From CAMDPA01 sp963825625 (GTDB lineage Bacteria; Pseudomonadota; Alphaproteobacteria; Rhizobiales; Hyphomicrobiaceae), in the NCBI GenBank assembly GCA_963825625.1, contig CAWGUF010000026.1, forward strand, positions 62,001 to 126,000: a DNA stretch of 64,000 nucleotides, written 5' to 3'. The position numbers and the translations under genes were made by a program. This document shows, piece after piece, positions 27,701 to 35,618 of the stretch. The notes beneath the pieces were generated by a model that was not told the DNA's origin, made no database searches, and worked only from the letters and a program-made list of their open reading frames with translations. Each line of letters opens with the position of its first letter. The stretch's first letter is position 1.

Positions 27701-29470
27701 CTCATTGGTGAGTATCGGCTGGCCGACCTCCAGCCGCTTCAGCTTCGAGGTTCCCTCCAAATCCAGCAGGTTGGGGCGTGGACCGATGAACGAGACCAGG
27801 CTCATGACGAGCTCCTCGCGGATCGGATCGATCGGCGGGTTCGTCACCTGTGCGAAGTTCTGCTTGAAATAGGTGTGCAGCAGCTTGGGCCTGGTCGACA
27901 GCACGGACACCGGAGTGTCTGTGCCCATCGAGCCGACGGCCTCCTGGCCTGTATGGGCCATGGGGGTCATCAGGAACTTCAAGCTTTCCTGCGTGTAGCC
28001 GAAGGCCTGCTGGAGATCCAGCAGCGAGACATTGGATTTGCGCTCGGCGGTCTTGGCGGCGAGCGGGAGGTCGCCGACCTGGATCTGCGTCCGCTTCAGC
28101 CAGGCTTCGTAGGGGTTGCGGGAAGAGAGGTCGGACTTGAGCTCGTCGTCGCCGATGATACGGCCTTCGCCAAGATCGATGAGCAGCATCTTGCCGGGCT
28201 GCAGGCGCCATTTCTGGGCGATCATCTCCTCTGGCACAGGGAGCACGCCTGATTCGGAGGACATGATCACGCGGTCGTCCGTCGTCACCAGGTAACGAGC
28301 AGGCCGGAGGCCGTTGCGGTCCAGTGTGGCGCCGATCTGGCGGCCATCGGTGAACGCGACAGCGGCGGGACCGTCCCAAGGCTCCATCAGGCAGGCATGA
28401 TATTCGTAGAACGCCTTGCGTTTGCGATCCATCGTCTCGTGGCCAGCCCAAGCCTCGGGGATCAGCATCATCGCGGCGTGCGCCAGCGAGTAGCCGCCCA
28501 TGGTCAGAAACTCGAGGGCGTTGTCGAAGCAGGCGGTGTCGGATTGACCTTCATAGGAGATCGGCCACAACTTCTGAATGTCCGGGCCGAAAAGTGGAGA
28601 GGCAACGGAGGCCTGTCTGGCTGCCATCCAGTTGACGTTGCCACGCAAGGTGTTGATCTCGCCGTTATGGGCGACCATCCGGTAGGGGTGGGCGAGCTTC
28701 CAGGACGGGAAGGTGTTGGTGGAAAAGCGCTGGTGGACAAGGGCAAGCGCCGACGTCAGGTCAGGATCGCTCAGATCGTCATAATAGGCCTTCAGCTGAT
28801 AGGACAGGAACATGCCCTTGTAGACGAGGGTGCGGGCCGACAGGCTGACCGTATAGTGGCCGATGTCGCGCCCCTTGTAGGCATGGTAGATCGCGTTGGA
28901 GACGATCTTGCGGACGATATAGAGCTTGCGCTCGAACGTATCCTCATCGGTGATCGAGCGCGGCCGCTTGATGAACACCTGGCGATGGACAGGCTCTGTC
29001 GACTTGACCATCTCCGACAGCGAGGAATTGTCGACCGGCACCGAGCGCCACCCAATCAATTCCAGGCCCTCGTCACGGACGATGCGTGCCCAGACACGCT
29101 CGCAGTGCTGCATCAGGCGTTGGTCGTGCGGCATGAAGATGTGGCCAACGGCATAGTGGCCGGGCTTGGGCAGCTTGAAACCGAGGCGGTCGCACTCACG
29201 TGCAAGAAAGGCGTGCGGGACCTGGATCAGGACGCCGGCGCCGTCGCCGGACAGCGGATCGGCGCCAACTGCCCCGCGATGCTCGAGATTTTCCAATACT
29301 GCCAGGGCATCATCGACGACCTGGCGTGAGGCATTGCCTTTGAGATTGGCGACAAATCCCACGCCGCAGGCGTCGAACTCGCGGCGCGGATCGAACAAAC
29401 CACGATTGTCGTCGTCCATTTCGTCGCGAAAGACGGCAAGTTGATCGTCGCGATTGGATGGGATCGTCAT
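24719..29470 (-). CDS. gltB: Glutamate synthase (NADPH) large subunit
   Basis: Makes two glutamates from glutamine and 2-oxoglutarate, the second half of GS-GOGAT ammonia assimilation. Length is 1583 residues. After a 34-residue propeptide, Cys35 in FDACGVGFVANLKG is the N-terminal amidotransferase nucleophile expected after cleavage. The FMN domain has RFATGAMSYGSISREAH and GGRSNTGEGGE. The [3Fe-4S] cysteines are in MMRKCHLNTCPVGIATQ. The C-terminal glutamate-synthase beta-helix domain (GGVVVVLGQTGRNFAAGMSGG) is complete. gltD follows. Confidence 0.98.
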   Translation of the reverse strand: MTIPSNRDDQLAVFRDEMDDDNRGLFDPRREFDACGVGFVANLKGNASRQVVDDALAVLENLEHRGAVGADPLSGDGAGVLIQVPHAFLARECDRLGFKLPKPGHYAVGHIFMPHDQRLMQHCERVWARIVRDEGLELIGWRSVPVDNSSLSEMVKSTEPVHRQVFIKRPRSITDEDTFERKLYIVRKIVSNAIYHAYKGRDIGHYTVSLSARTLVYKGMFLSYQLKAYYDDLSDPDLTSALALVHQRFSTNTFPSWKLAHPYRMVAHNGEINTLRGNVNWMAARQASVASPLFGPDIQKLWPISYEGQSDTACFDNALEFLTMGGYSLAHAAMMLIPEAWAGHETMDRKRKAFYEYHACLMEPWDGPAAVAFTDGRQIGATLDRNGLRPARYLVTTDDRVIMSSESGVLPVPEEMIAQKWRLQPGKMLLIDLGEGRIIGDDELKSDLSSRNPYEAWLKRTQIQVGDLPLAAKTAERKSNVSLLDLQQAFGYTQESLKFLMTPMAHTGQEAVGSMGTDTPVSVLSTRPKLLHTYFKQNFAQVTNPPIDPIREELVMSLVSFIGPRPNLLDLEGTSKLKRLEVGQPILTNEDLERIRQIGEVPDNHFTSVTIDITYSAELAARGMSDALDVVCAEAEEAVRSGDYNIIILSDRAMGPDRVAVPSLLATSAVHHHLIRQGLRTSVGLVVETGEAHEVHQFATLAGYGAEAINPYLAFETLADLLPKLDEQLTLKDVQKRYIKAIDKGLLKVMSKMGISTYQSYCGAQIFDAVGLRTSFVERYFTGTHTQVEGVGLGQIARETVERHRQAFGNVPVLANALDVGGEYAYRIRGEAHVWRPTVIADLQHAVRGTDAADAQAGKVPQKYRDYARQIDEQNEQLMTLRGLFRIKDAKEIDRKPIPLDEVEPAASIVKRFATGAMSYGSISREAHTTLAIAMNRIGGRSNTGEGGEESDRFKPLPNGDSMRSAIKQVASGRFGVTTEYLVNSDMMQIKMAQGAKPGEGGQLPGHKVDQVIAKVRHSTPGVGLISPPPHHDIYSIEDLAQLIFDLKNTNPAGDVSVKLVSEVGVGTVAAGVAKARADHVTIAGFEGGTGASPLTSIKHAGSPWEIGLAETHQTLVANRLRGRIAVQVDGGIRTGRDVVIGAMLGADEFGFATAPLIATGCLMMRKCHLNTCPVGIATQDPELRARFKGKPEHVVNFFFFVAEQVREHMAALGFRTFNEMIGQSDCLDKERAIRHYKARGLDFRKLFFKPQVPEGVASYNCERQDHGLEKVLDNKLIKMTKAAIEGGSRYQSDPKKPVVISNRDRTCGAMLSGEIAKRHGHDGLPEDSIWLTLKGIAGQSFGAWGARGLTLDLIGEANDYVGKGLSGAKLIVRPDPKSGIVPEQSIIVGNTVLYGAITGECYFRGIAGERFAVRNSGAIAVVEGTGDHGCEYMTGGVVVVLGQTGRNFAAGMSGGIAYVLDEKGDFDQRCNLAMIDLSPIPAEEEVMRRLEGQTASLESHGLVDVMADMTQQDAERLHRLITRHMHYTNSAKAKMILADWKTWLPKFKKVMPVEYREALQKMGAAQAADKTGFDVLEIGVKV

Positions 29471-30070
29471 GGTTTCCTCGCGAGGCCTGACTGCATCAGA
29501 GTATCGGATCGGGGGCTGGGCCGGGGGCTTCTGGCCCTGCCGCGTTGCCTTGAATTCGCGTTCTACTTGTTGCCGGGTGGGGCCGGCGCTGGTGCGGGCC
29601 GGGCAGAGGCAGCACCGTCAGGGTGCCTGATCGGACCCTGGTCAATCTCGATGCCGGCTTGCTGCAGGACTGGTGAGGTCGGCAGCTAACCGGCAGTATC
29701 GTTTTCGCGTTCGCAAAACGCGGTGCGAGGCTGCCGCCGATCGCCATGCGATCGCAGCATCGGCATTGCCGTGCCTCTCAATTTCACCCGTCACTGCGAT
29801 TGCCCTTGTGCCGTACCCGAACAGCAGCTTTTTTCCATCATGCGAGACGCGAGGCCCCACAAAGGACAGGAATGCTGACCTTTTGACCCGGATGCTAAAC
29901 ATAAATCTGGTCGACACACAAGTTCGGAGTGGCAAAATGTGGCGGCGGGATTGGCGAACTCGATTGTAAAGCGGCTTGTCGACGAGTTGAAGGCACATCA
30001 CCTGGTGTTCCATCTCCGAAGTTCGCTCAGGCGGTTGCCCAAGAGTGGAGGCGAACTTCTGAATCATCAC
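29471..30070. other. Non-coding stretch upstream of gltB
   Basis: About 600 bases before the palindromic element. GC content looks lower than in the flanking genes, especially 29880-30070. Frames on both strands are short, and none has a recognisable product or good ribosome site. It should contain the gltB promoter near its left end. Confidence 0.5.
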
Positions 30071-30173
30071 GCTATAGCCGTTCCGATCCAAGTGGAATTG
30101 GAAGGCGGCTCTAAGCTTTTGAATCCTGAGTGCTTCTTATCGGAAAACCGCTTCACACTTTTCCGGAAGCACT
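30071..30173. repeat. Bipartite palindromic intergenic element
   Basis: The right part, 30129-30173, is an imperfect palindrome with nested arms: AGTGCTTC ... GAAGCACT outside and CGGAAAA ... TTTTCCG inside, with CCGCTTCACAC in the loop. The left part, 30077-30109, is a second imperfect palindrome (GCCGTTCC ... GGAAGGCGGC). The minus-strand core CCGGAAAAGTGTGAAGCGG is one I recall as widespread in intergenic DNA of Rhizobiales; copy number here cannot be checked from one window. It abuts the stop codon of the FecR-domain gene and could act as its transcript end. Confidence 0.75.
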
Positions 30174-30902
30174 CTAGCGACCTTCAACATCGGCTAGAAC
30201 CTCCTTGATGCGGTCCCGGTGCCATCCGGAGGCGCGGCTGGGCGGCTGCTGGGGCTCGCTGACGACAACACCGCGACGCGGTTTATCGACCTCGACGCTG
30301 CCGGCGACGTTACGAACCTCTGCCCGGCCATCCAGCAATAGAAGCGTCAGTCCTTTGCCGCCGAGCGACATCACGGCGTCATAGGTCGAGCCTTCGATCC
30401 TGGCAGCCGTCGTCGTGACCTCGACGCGCTTCTTCTGTCGGCTACTCGGCGGGGCAGCCGACAGCCGCATGATCCCGCTCGCGAGGCTGAGCAGCAAAGC
30501 CCCGGCACGGCGGCTCTGATCGGCAATGAACTGGGAAACGGTCAGCGAGGTGCGCTCCCCGATTGCAACACGGGTTCCGTCGTCGAAACGGACGGCCATG
30601 CGGGCGTTGTCGGACGTTTCAATCCGGTCGCCGCGACGAACCTCCTGGCCTGGCGAAGCCGGGATGCTCGGGCCATCACGCGCAATTCGTGCGTTGCCGG
30701 CCATGGATTCTATCCGCCCGACCCGGGGACGCGAGCGGACCGGGCGAGTGCCAGAAGCAGATAGCGACCGGGTCTGCGCGACTGCCGGCGATACCCAGAC
30801 GCCTGCCGTCACGGCACCAACCGTGCCAAGTGCGAGCGGCCCCAATCCCCCTAAAGCGAGCAGCAGACGCGACACGTAACCATGTCTGAAGTGATTTGGC
30901 AT
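30174..30902 (-). CDS. Secreted FecR-domain protein
   Basis: Protein of 242 residues with a signal peptide (SRLLLALGGLGPLALGTVGA, then SPAVAQ). The FecR-type domain has the usual order: RRGDRIETSDNARMAVRFDDG, TRVAIGERTSLTVSQF, MRLSAAPPSSRQKKRVEVTTTAARIEGSTYDAV, and LLLLDGRAEVRN. No sigma factor or TonB receptor gene is adjacent, so this is not a standard Fec-type relay. It is more like the stand-alone periplasmic FecR proteins of alphaproteobacteria, whose role is unclear. The palindromic element starts directly at its stop codon. Confidence 0.85.
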   Translation of the reverse strand: MPNHFRHGYVSRLLLALGGLGPLALGTVGAVTAGVWVSPAVAQTRSLSASGTRPVRSRPRVGRIESMAGNARIARDGPSIPASPGQEVRRGDRIETSDNARMAVRFDDGTRVAIGERTSLTVSQFIADQSRRAGALLLSLASGIMRLSAAPPSSRQKKRVEVTTTAARIEGSTYDAVMSLGGKGLTLLLLDGRAEVRNVAGSVEVDKPRRGVVVSEPQQPPSRASGWHRDRIKEVLADVEGR

Positions 30903-31151
30903 GAGCGCTTCCCCTGTTCTGGCCCCGCCGTGCCGTTTTCTCCTCCGAATCAGTTGCCGCCTCGCACAGGGGCATTGATTTCAGACGACTTGGCCAGATA
31001 TATGTCCGTTATCTTCCGGCAACGGGTGGTGGCAGATGGCCCCGAGCGGATCGACCGCTACGGGGAAAGGTCGCCATGCGAAGCTGTGTTCGTACGGGAC
31101 GTGCCGGGTCGGCTCGTGCGTATTATCGGCAACCGGCGGATGCAGCAGATT

Positions 31152-31237
31152 GCGGGCGTGGTGGAACTGGTAGACACGCCAGATTTAGGTTCTGGTGGCC
31201 TCGCGCCGTGGGGGTTCAAGTCCCTCCGCCCGCACCA
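31152..31237 (+). tRNA. tRNA-Leu (anticodon TAG)
   Basis: Acceptor arm GCGGGCG pairs with CGCCCGC, discriminator A, and CCA is encoded. The anticodon stem CCAGA/TCTGG encloses loop TTTAGGT, giving TAG. The variable arm is long, as expected for class II tRNA-Leu, and the T-loop GGTTCAAGTCC is present. It reads CUA-family leucine codons. It ends 71 bases before tig. Confidence 0.97.
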
Positions 31238-31308
31238 CCGGAAACAGACCGGGCCGACGATCAAGGGCCCCGGGCGGACGCCGCAGGCGAGGGATCAAGG
31301 GTTTGAGT

Positions 31309-32700
31309 ATGGATATGCAGGTTACAGAAACCAACATCGATGGATTGAAGCGGCAACTGCGCGTGGTCGTGGCGCCGGCGAGATCGACGAGCGCTTCAAG
31401 TCGCGCCTGGAAGAGATCAAGGAGCAGCGTGCAGCTCAAAGGCTTTCGGAAGGGCAAGGTGCCGGAGGCGCACCTGAAGAAGCTGTTCGGCCGCTCAATG
31501 ATGGCCGAGACGCTGCAACAGATCGTCGACGAGAAGAGCCGACAGGCGCTCACCGACCGGAACGAGCGGCCGGCGATGACGCCGCAAATCGAGCTGCCGA
31601 AGGACAACGACGAGATCGAGAAGGTGCTGGAGGGGCAGGCGGACCTGGCATTCGACATGTCATTCGAGGTGCTGCCGGAAATCCAGATTACGGACTTTGC
31701 GGGGCTTACGCTGACGCGGATGACTGCGGATGTTGAAGATGCGGCCATCGACGAGGCGGTGGAGGCGATCGCGGCGCGGAATATCAATTACGAGGCGGAG
31801 GAAGGCCGGGTTGCGGCCGATGGCGATCGCGTGACGATCGACTTCGTCGGCAAGATCGATGGCGAGCCGTTCGAGAACGGCTCGGGAGAGGATGTGCCGA
31901 TCATTCTTGGGCAGAGCCAGTTCATTCCGGGCTTCGAGGAAGGGCTGATCGGCATCAAGGTCGGTGACGAGCGTGCGGTGAATGTGAATTTTCCCGAGAC
32001 CTACCCTGCGGAGGCGCTGAAGGGCAAAGCCGCCACTTTCGATGTCAAATGCAAGGAAGTGGCGAAGCCGGTCAAACCTGAGCTCGATGACGAGTTCGCG
32101 AAGGGCCTGGGGGCCGAGAACCTCGCAAATCTGCGCGAGCTGGTAAGCATGCAGATCAAGCGGGAGTACGATCAGGTTTCCCGTCAGAAGCTCAAGCGTG
32201 CGCTGCTTGACGAGCTCGACAAGCAGCACATGTTCGCTTTGCCGCCGTCACTGGTGGATGCGGAATTCGAGGGCATGTGGACGCAAGTTACGCGCTCGCT
32301 CGAGCAGGCCGGCCGCACGTTCGCTGACGAGGACAAGACGGAGGAGAGCGCGCGGGAGGAGTATCGCAAGCTGGCTGAACGCCGTGTCAGACTGGGACTG
32401 CTGATCGGCGAGATCGGCGAGCGCAACAAGATCGAGGTGACGCAGGACGAACTGAGGTCGGCGTTGATCGAGCGGGCGCGCCAGTTCCAGGGGCAGGAGC
32501 GGATGGTGCTCGAGTACTACGAGCAAAACCCGCAAGCAGTTGCGGAGCTGAGGGCGCCGATATTCGAGGAGAAGGTCGTCGATTTCGTGATCGACCAGGC
32601 CAAGCCGGCCGAGGTCAAGGTGCCGCGTGATGAACTGATGAAGCCCGAGGACGACGATGACGCGCCGGAGGCGGCGGTCGCTGCCGAAAGCACGACCTGA
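31309..32700 (+). CDS. tig: Trigger factor (with two compensating frameshifts near the N-terminus)
   Basis: Ribosome-bound chaperone with peptidyl-prolyl isomerase activity. It starts MDMQVTETNIDGLKRQLRVVV; ATG 31309 has AAGGG seven bases upstream. The ribosome-binding signature is GFRKGKVPEAH. The FKBP domain runs over GDRVTIDFVGKIDGEPFENG and ILGQSQFIPGFEEGL. The C-terminal domain ends with an acidic tail (EDDDDAPEAA). Residues ~23-40 read PARSTSASSRAWKRSRSS in the open frame, which is foreign to the family. The -1 frame from 31374 to 31427 reads GEIDERFKSRLEEIKEQ, which is correct trigger-factor sequence, so the frame is lost near 31375 and regained near 31428. Length is 463 residues. Confidence 0.93.
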   Translation: MDMQVTETNIDGLKRQLRVVVAPARSTSASSRAWKRSRSSVQLKGFRKGKVPEAHLKKLFGRSMMAETLQQIVDEKSRQALTDRNERPAMTPQIELPKDNDEIEKVLEGQADLAFDMSFEVLPEIQITDFAGLTLTRMTADVEDAAIDEAVEAIAARNINYEAEEGRVAADGDRVTIDFVGKIDGEPFENGSGEDVPIILGQSQFIPGFEEGLIGIKVGDERAVNVNFPETYPAEALKGKAATFDVKCKEVAKPVKPELDDEFAKGLGAENLANLRELVSMQIKREYDQVSRQKLKRALLDELDKQHMFALPPSLVDAEFEGMWTQVTRSLEQAGRTFADEDKTEESAREEYRKLAERRVRLGLLIGEIGERNKIEVTQDELRSALIERARQFQGQERMVLEYYEQNPQAVAELRAPIFEEKVVDFVIDQAKPAEVKVPRDELMKPEDDDDAPEAAVAAESTT

Positions 32701-32793
32701 TAACCCGGTGTCAGCCCGTGCGACTCGGGCTGCGGTCGGATAGAACGGCAGTTGTCGCGGCGCCGGCAGCGCCCATCCATGCGAGGACATTCC

Positions 32794-33513
32794 ATGCGCG
32801 ATCCCATAAGCACAATAACTGGCACCTACTGGCCAACGGTCATCGAGCAGACGGCACGGGGGGAACGTCCTTACGATTTGCCCTCCCGCATGCTGCAGGA
32901 TCGAATCATTTTCTGCGTCGGGCCGATCGAGGACCAGATGGCGAACTCGATCTGCATGCAGCTGCTCTTTCTGGAGTCGCAGAACCCCAAGAAAGAGATC
33001 TCCATGTACATCAATTCGCCCGGCGGCGTCGTCACGGCTGGCATGGCGATCTACGACACGATGCAGTTCATCAAGCCCGACGTTGCGACACTGTGCATCG
33101 GCCAGGCGGCGTCCATGGGATCGCTGCTGCTGTGTGCGGGCGCCAAGGGCATGCGCTATGCCTTGCCAAATGCACGGATCATGGTGCATCAGCCATCAGG
33201 CGGTTTTTCGGGGCAGGCCTCAGACATCGAGCGTCATGCTGAAGACATCATTAAGATGAAGCGACGTCTGAATGAAGTCTACGTCAAGCACACATCTCAA
33301 ACCTATGAAGCCATTGAACGGACTCTCGATCGCGATTACTTCATGACGGCAGATCAATCGCGAGATTTCGGCTTGATCGACAGAAGTTCTTGGAGAAGCG
33401 AGAAGATGTGGAGATTGCAATGGGGTCAAAGGCGGATAAGTAATCGGCCTTCTATTGCGGCGCTTCAACTGTATAAAGCTTACGTTTCAGGGGCCTGTGG
33501 GGTCACATTCTAG
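32794..33513 (+). CDS. clpP: ATP-dependent Clp protease proteolytic subunit (3' end frame-shifted)
   Basis: Serine protease barrel that works with ClpX/ClpA. Start ATG 32794 (MRDPISTITGTYWPTVIEQ). Catalytic Ser in GQAASMGSLLL and His in IMVHQPSGGFSG are present, as is the Asp-bearing region LDRDYFMTADQS. After DFGLID (codon ending 33381) the frame runs into an atypical tail (RSSWRSEKMWRLQWGQ ...) to a stop at 33511-33513. Another frame gives EVL then EKREDVEIAMGSKADK and a stop at 33441-33443, the kind of ending the family has (GLIDEVxEKR). A net +2/-1 indel at about 33382-33393 explains this. It follows tig by 93 bases. Confidence 0.93.
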   Translation: MRDPISTITGTYWPTVIEQTARGERPYDLPSRMLQDRIIFCVGPIEDQMANSICMQLLFLESQNPKKEISMYINSPGGVVTAGMAIYDTMQFIKPDVATLCIGQAASMGSLLLCAGAKGMRYALPNARIMVHQPSGGFSGQASDIERHAEDIIKMKRRLNEVYVKHTSQTYEAIERTLDRDYFMTADQSRDFGLIDRSSWRSEKMWRLQWGQRRISNRPSIAALQLYKAYVSGACGVTF

Positions 33514-33953
33514 CCATGCTCTGCGGCGTATCCTGAATTGCTCCTCTGAGGTGGTACGGTTGGGGCTATTGTGTCACAGTGATGTTGCAAACAGGTTCCT
33601 TGCCGCGCCGGAGACGGCCGGTGCCTGTTAATCCATCCTTGATCGAGGTGCCGCTAGCGTGCTGAGATCGGTATAGTGGATTCTGGCGTTGCTGCCGGTA
33701 GGCTCGCCGTTCTGCACGGCTGTCATGCTTGATCGGTGTGAAAGCTGTTCCAGTCTGGCGGTTCGCGTGGCAAGCTCCGCAGGAGCCTCGCTTGTGGGCT
33801 GCGGCATGTGCCGTGGGTCGTAAGGGAGTGGTGTAAAGTGTCAAAGTGGTCGGGATCGCCGAATGTGGTCACATCGATTGTGACCGCCTTTGAATGCAGG
33901 CTCGAAAACCGCGAGGTTCATCGCGTTGCCTCGCGAAGGGTGAGAGAGAACTG
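33514..33953. other. Spacer between clpP and clpX
   Basis: About 440 bases. It holds the dyads TCACAGTGA (near 33575) and 33867-33885 (separate entry). A minus-strand frame at 33566-33844 encodes one CxxCH motif (SCGACHANRQTG) but no signal peptide and no clear family match. It may be a relic of a multihaem cytochrome or chance. Confidence 0.4.
33867..33885. promoter_or_regulatory. Inverted repeat upstream of clpX
   Basis: GGTCAC-atcgatt-GTGACC, perfect six-base arms, 69 bases before the clpX start. A GTGAC/GTCAC dyad also lies upstream of lon. It may be an operator; no regulator is known from the sequence. Confidence 0.45.
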
Positions 33954-35210
33954 ATGCCTCCGCAAGAAAAGAACACCCTGTATTGCTCCTTCTGTGGCAA
34001 GAGCCAGCATGAGGTCAGAAAGCTCATCGCTGGACCGACAGTGTTCATCTGCGATGAATGCGTCGAGCTGTGCATGGACATCATTCGCGAGGAGAACAAG
34101 AATACTCTTGTGAAGTCTCGCGACGGGGTGCCGACGCCGCAAGAAATCAAGACTGTTCTCGACTCCTACGTGATCGGTCAGGATCACGCCAAGCGCGTGC
34201 TCGCGGTGGCGGTTCACAACCACTACAAGCGCCTCAATCACGCGGCCAAGAACAACGACGTCGAGCTTGCGAAATCGAATATCCTGCTCGTAGGTCCGAC
34301 GGGTTGCGGAAAGACCCTGCTGGCACAGACGCTGGCTCGCATCCTTGACGTGCCTTTCACGATGGCTGATGCCACGACGCTTACCGAGGCCGGCTATGTG
34401 GGCGAGGATGTGGAGAACATCATTCTCAAGCTGCTGCAGAGCGCGGACTACAATGTCGAGCGCGCGCAGCGCGGCATCGTCTATATCGACGAGGTCGATA
34501 AAATCAGCCGGAAATCGGACAATCCCTCAATCACGCGGGATGTGTCGGGCGAAGGCGTACAGCAGGCGCTGCTGAAGATCATGGAAGGAACGGTTGCCAG
34601 CGTTCCGCCTCAGGGCGGCAGAAAGCACCCGCAGCAGGAGTTCCTGCAGGTCGACACGACCAACATCCTGTTCATCTGCGGTGGTGCATTCGCGGGGCTG
34701 GAAAAGATCATTTCGCGGCGCGGTAAAGGGACATCGATCGGTTTCAGCGCCACGATCATCGGTCCTGACGAGCGGCGGACGGGTGAGGTTCTGCGCGAGG
34801 TCGAGCCGGAGGATCTGCTGAAGTTCGGGCTGATCCCTGAGTTTATCGGGCGCATGCCGGTCATCGCCACGCTGGAAGATCTCGACGAGGCCGCGCTCGT
34901 GCAGATTCTCTCTGAGCCGAAGAACGCCCTGGTCAAGCAGTATCAACGGCTGTTCGAAATGGAGGACATCAAGCTAACGTTCAGCACGGAAGCGCTGCGC
35001 GCGATCTCCCGCAAGGCGATCGAGCGCAAGACCGGTGCGCGTGGCTTGCGTTCGATCATGGAATCGATCCTGCTTGAAATGATGTTTGAATTGCCTGGGC
35101 TCAAAGGGGTCGAAGAGATCGTGATCGGGCCAGAGGTCGTGGAGGGCGGTGCAAAGCCGCTCCGCATCTACTCCGACCGGGCGGAAGAGAAGGGTTCGAC
35201 CGCGTCGTGA
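33954..35210 (+). CDS. clpX: Clp protease ATP-binding subunit ClpX
   Basis: AAA+ unfoldase feeding ClpP. Start ATG 33954 (MPPQEKNTLYCSFCGKSQHEV). The zinc-binding domain has CSFC and FICDECVELC. AAA+ motifs: Walker A GPTGCGKT, Walker B IVYIDEVDKI, the pore loop GYVGEDVENI, and sensor region GKGTSIGFSA. The RKH-type loop (GGRKHPQQEF) is present. Length 418 is normal. The frame is intact, unlike its upstream neighbours clpP and tig. Confidence 0.97.
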   Translation: MPPQEKNTLYCSFCGKSQHEVRKLIAGPTVFICDECVELCMDIIREENKNTLVKSRDGVPTPQEIKTVLDSYVIGQDHAKRVLAVAVHNHYKRLNHAAKNNDVELAKSNILLVGPTGCGKTLLAQTLARILDVPFTMADATTLTEAGYVGEDVENIILKLLQSADYNVERAQRGIVYIDEVDKISRKSDNPSITRDVSGEGVQQALLKIMEGTVASVPPQGGRKHPQQEFLQVDTTNILFICGGAFAGLEKIISRRGKGTSIGFSATIIGPDERRTGEVLREVEPEDLLKFGLIPEFIGRMPVIATLEDLDEAALVQILSEPKNALVKQYQRLFEMEDIKLTFSTEALRAISRKAIERKTGARGLRSIMESILLEMMFELPGLKGVEEIVIGPEVVEGGAKPLRIYSDRAEEKGSTAS

Positions 35211-35618
35211 TGCACGGCAGAGTGCTGAGTGGATAGAGACAGCATCTGTACCGGCTAGCACTGCTTCGATAACGTTCATGTGACAGTCACATGGAGTATT
35301 GGATTGTGCGGTTGTCGTTACCATCTAAGGAAGCCGCCTTGGAAAATCCTGGTAAGGCGGTGTGTGTGCGGAGAAGGGATGCCGGGTCCGAATACGCCTT
35401 CGGCAGAGTTCACACATCGAGAGGTGGTTGATCCGTTCGATAAGGATTTTGGCGGTTCTCGGCTGTGACCTTGGGCGATGCCGCAGTCGGGACCTAAAGC
35501 AGCGGAGAGCTAAGTAAGATCTGAGCGCTGATACCTTTCGTATCTAGAGACACAAGCGCGGTCGGCCCCATACGTCGAGCTCTATCAGCGGCCGGGTCGC
35601 GGGAAGAGAGAAGAAACG
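35211..35618. other. Spacer between clpX and lon
   Basis: About 408 bases without a gene. It contains the perfect dyad at 35277-35293. I searched by eye for a heat-shock type promoter and found none I could defend. Confidence 0.5.
35277..35293. promoter_or_regulatory. Perfect 17-bp dyad upstream of lon
   Basis: CATGTGAC-A-GTCACATG has eight-base arms, 326 bases before the lon start and 67 after the clpX stop. It is a candidate operator. The TGTGA/TCACA half-sites recall CRP/FNR-type sites, but the spacing is three bases rather than six, so it is not a standard CRP site. Confidence 0.5.

Noticed and set aside
25670..28252. 860-codon plus-strand frame opposite gltB
   Set aside because: It lies fully inside gltB on the other strand; composition (His/Arg/Asp/Leu-rich, no motif) is typical of the complement of a GC-rich gene.
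29642..30208. Short frames on both strands in the gltB-fecR spacer
   Set aside because: No family match, no ribosome site, and they run through the palindromic element.
35277..35293. CRP binding site upstream of lon
   Set aside because: Half-sites TGTGA/TCACA match, but the gap is three bases instead of six.
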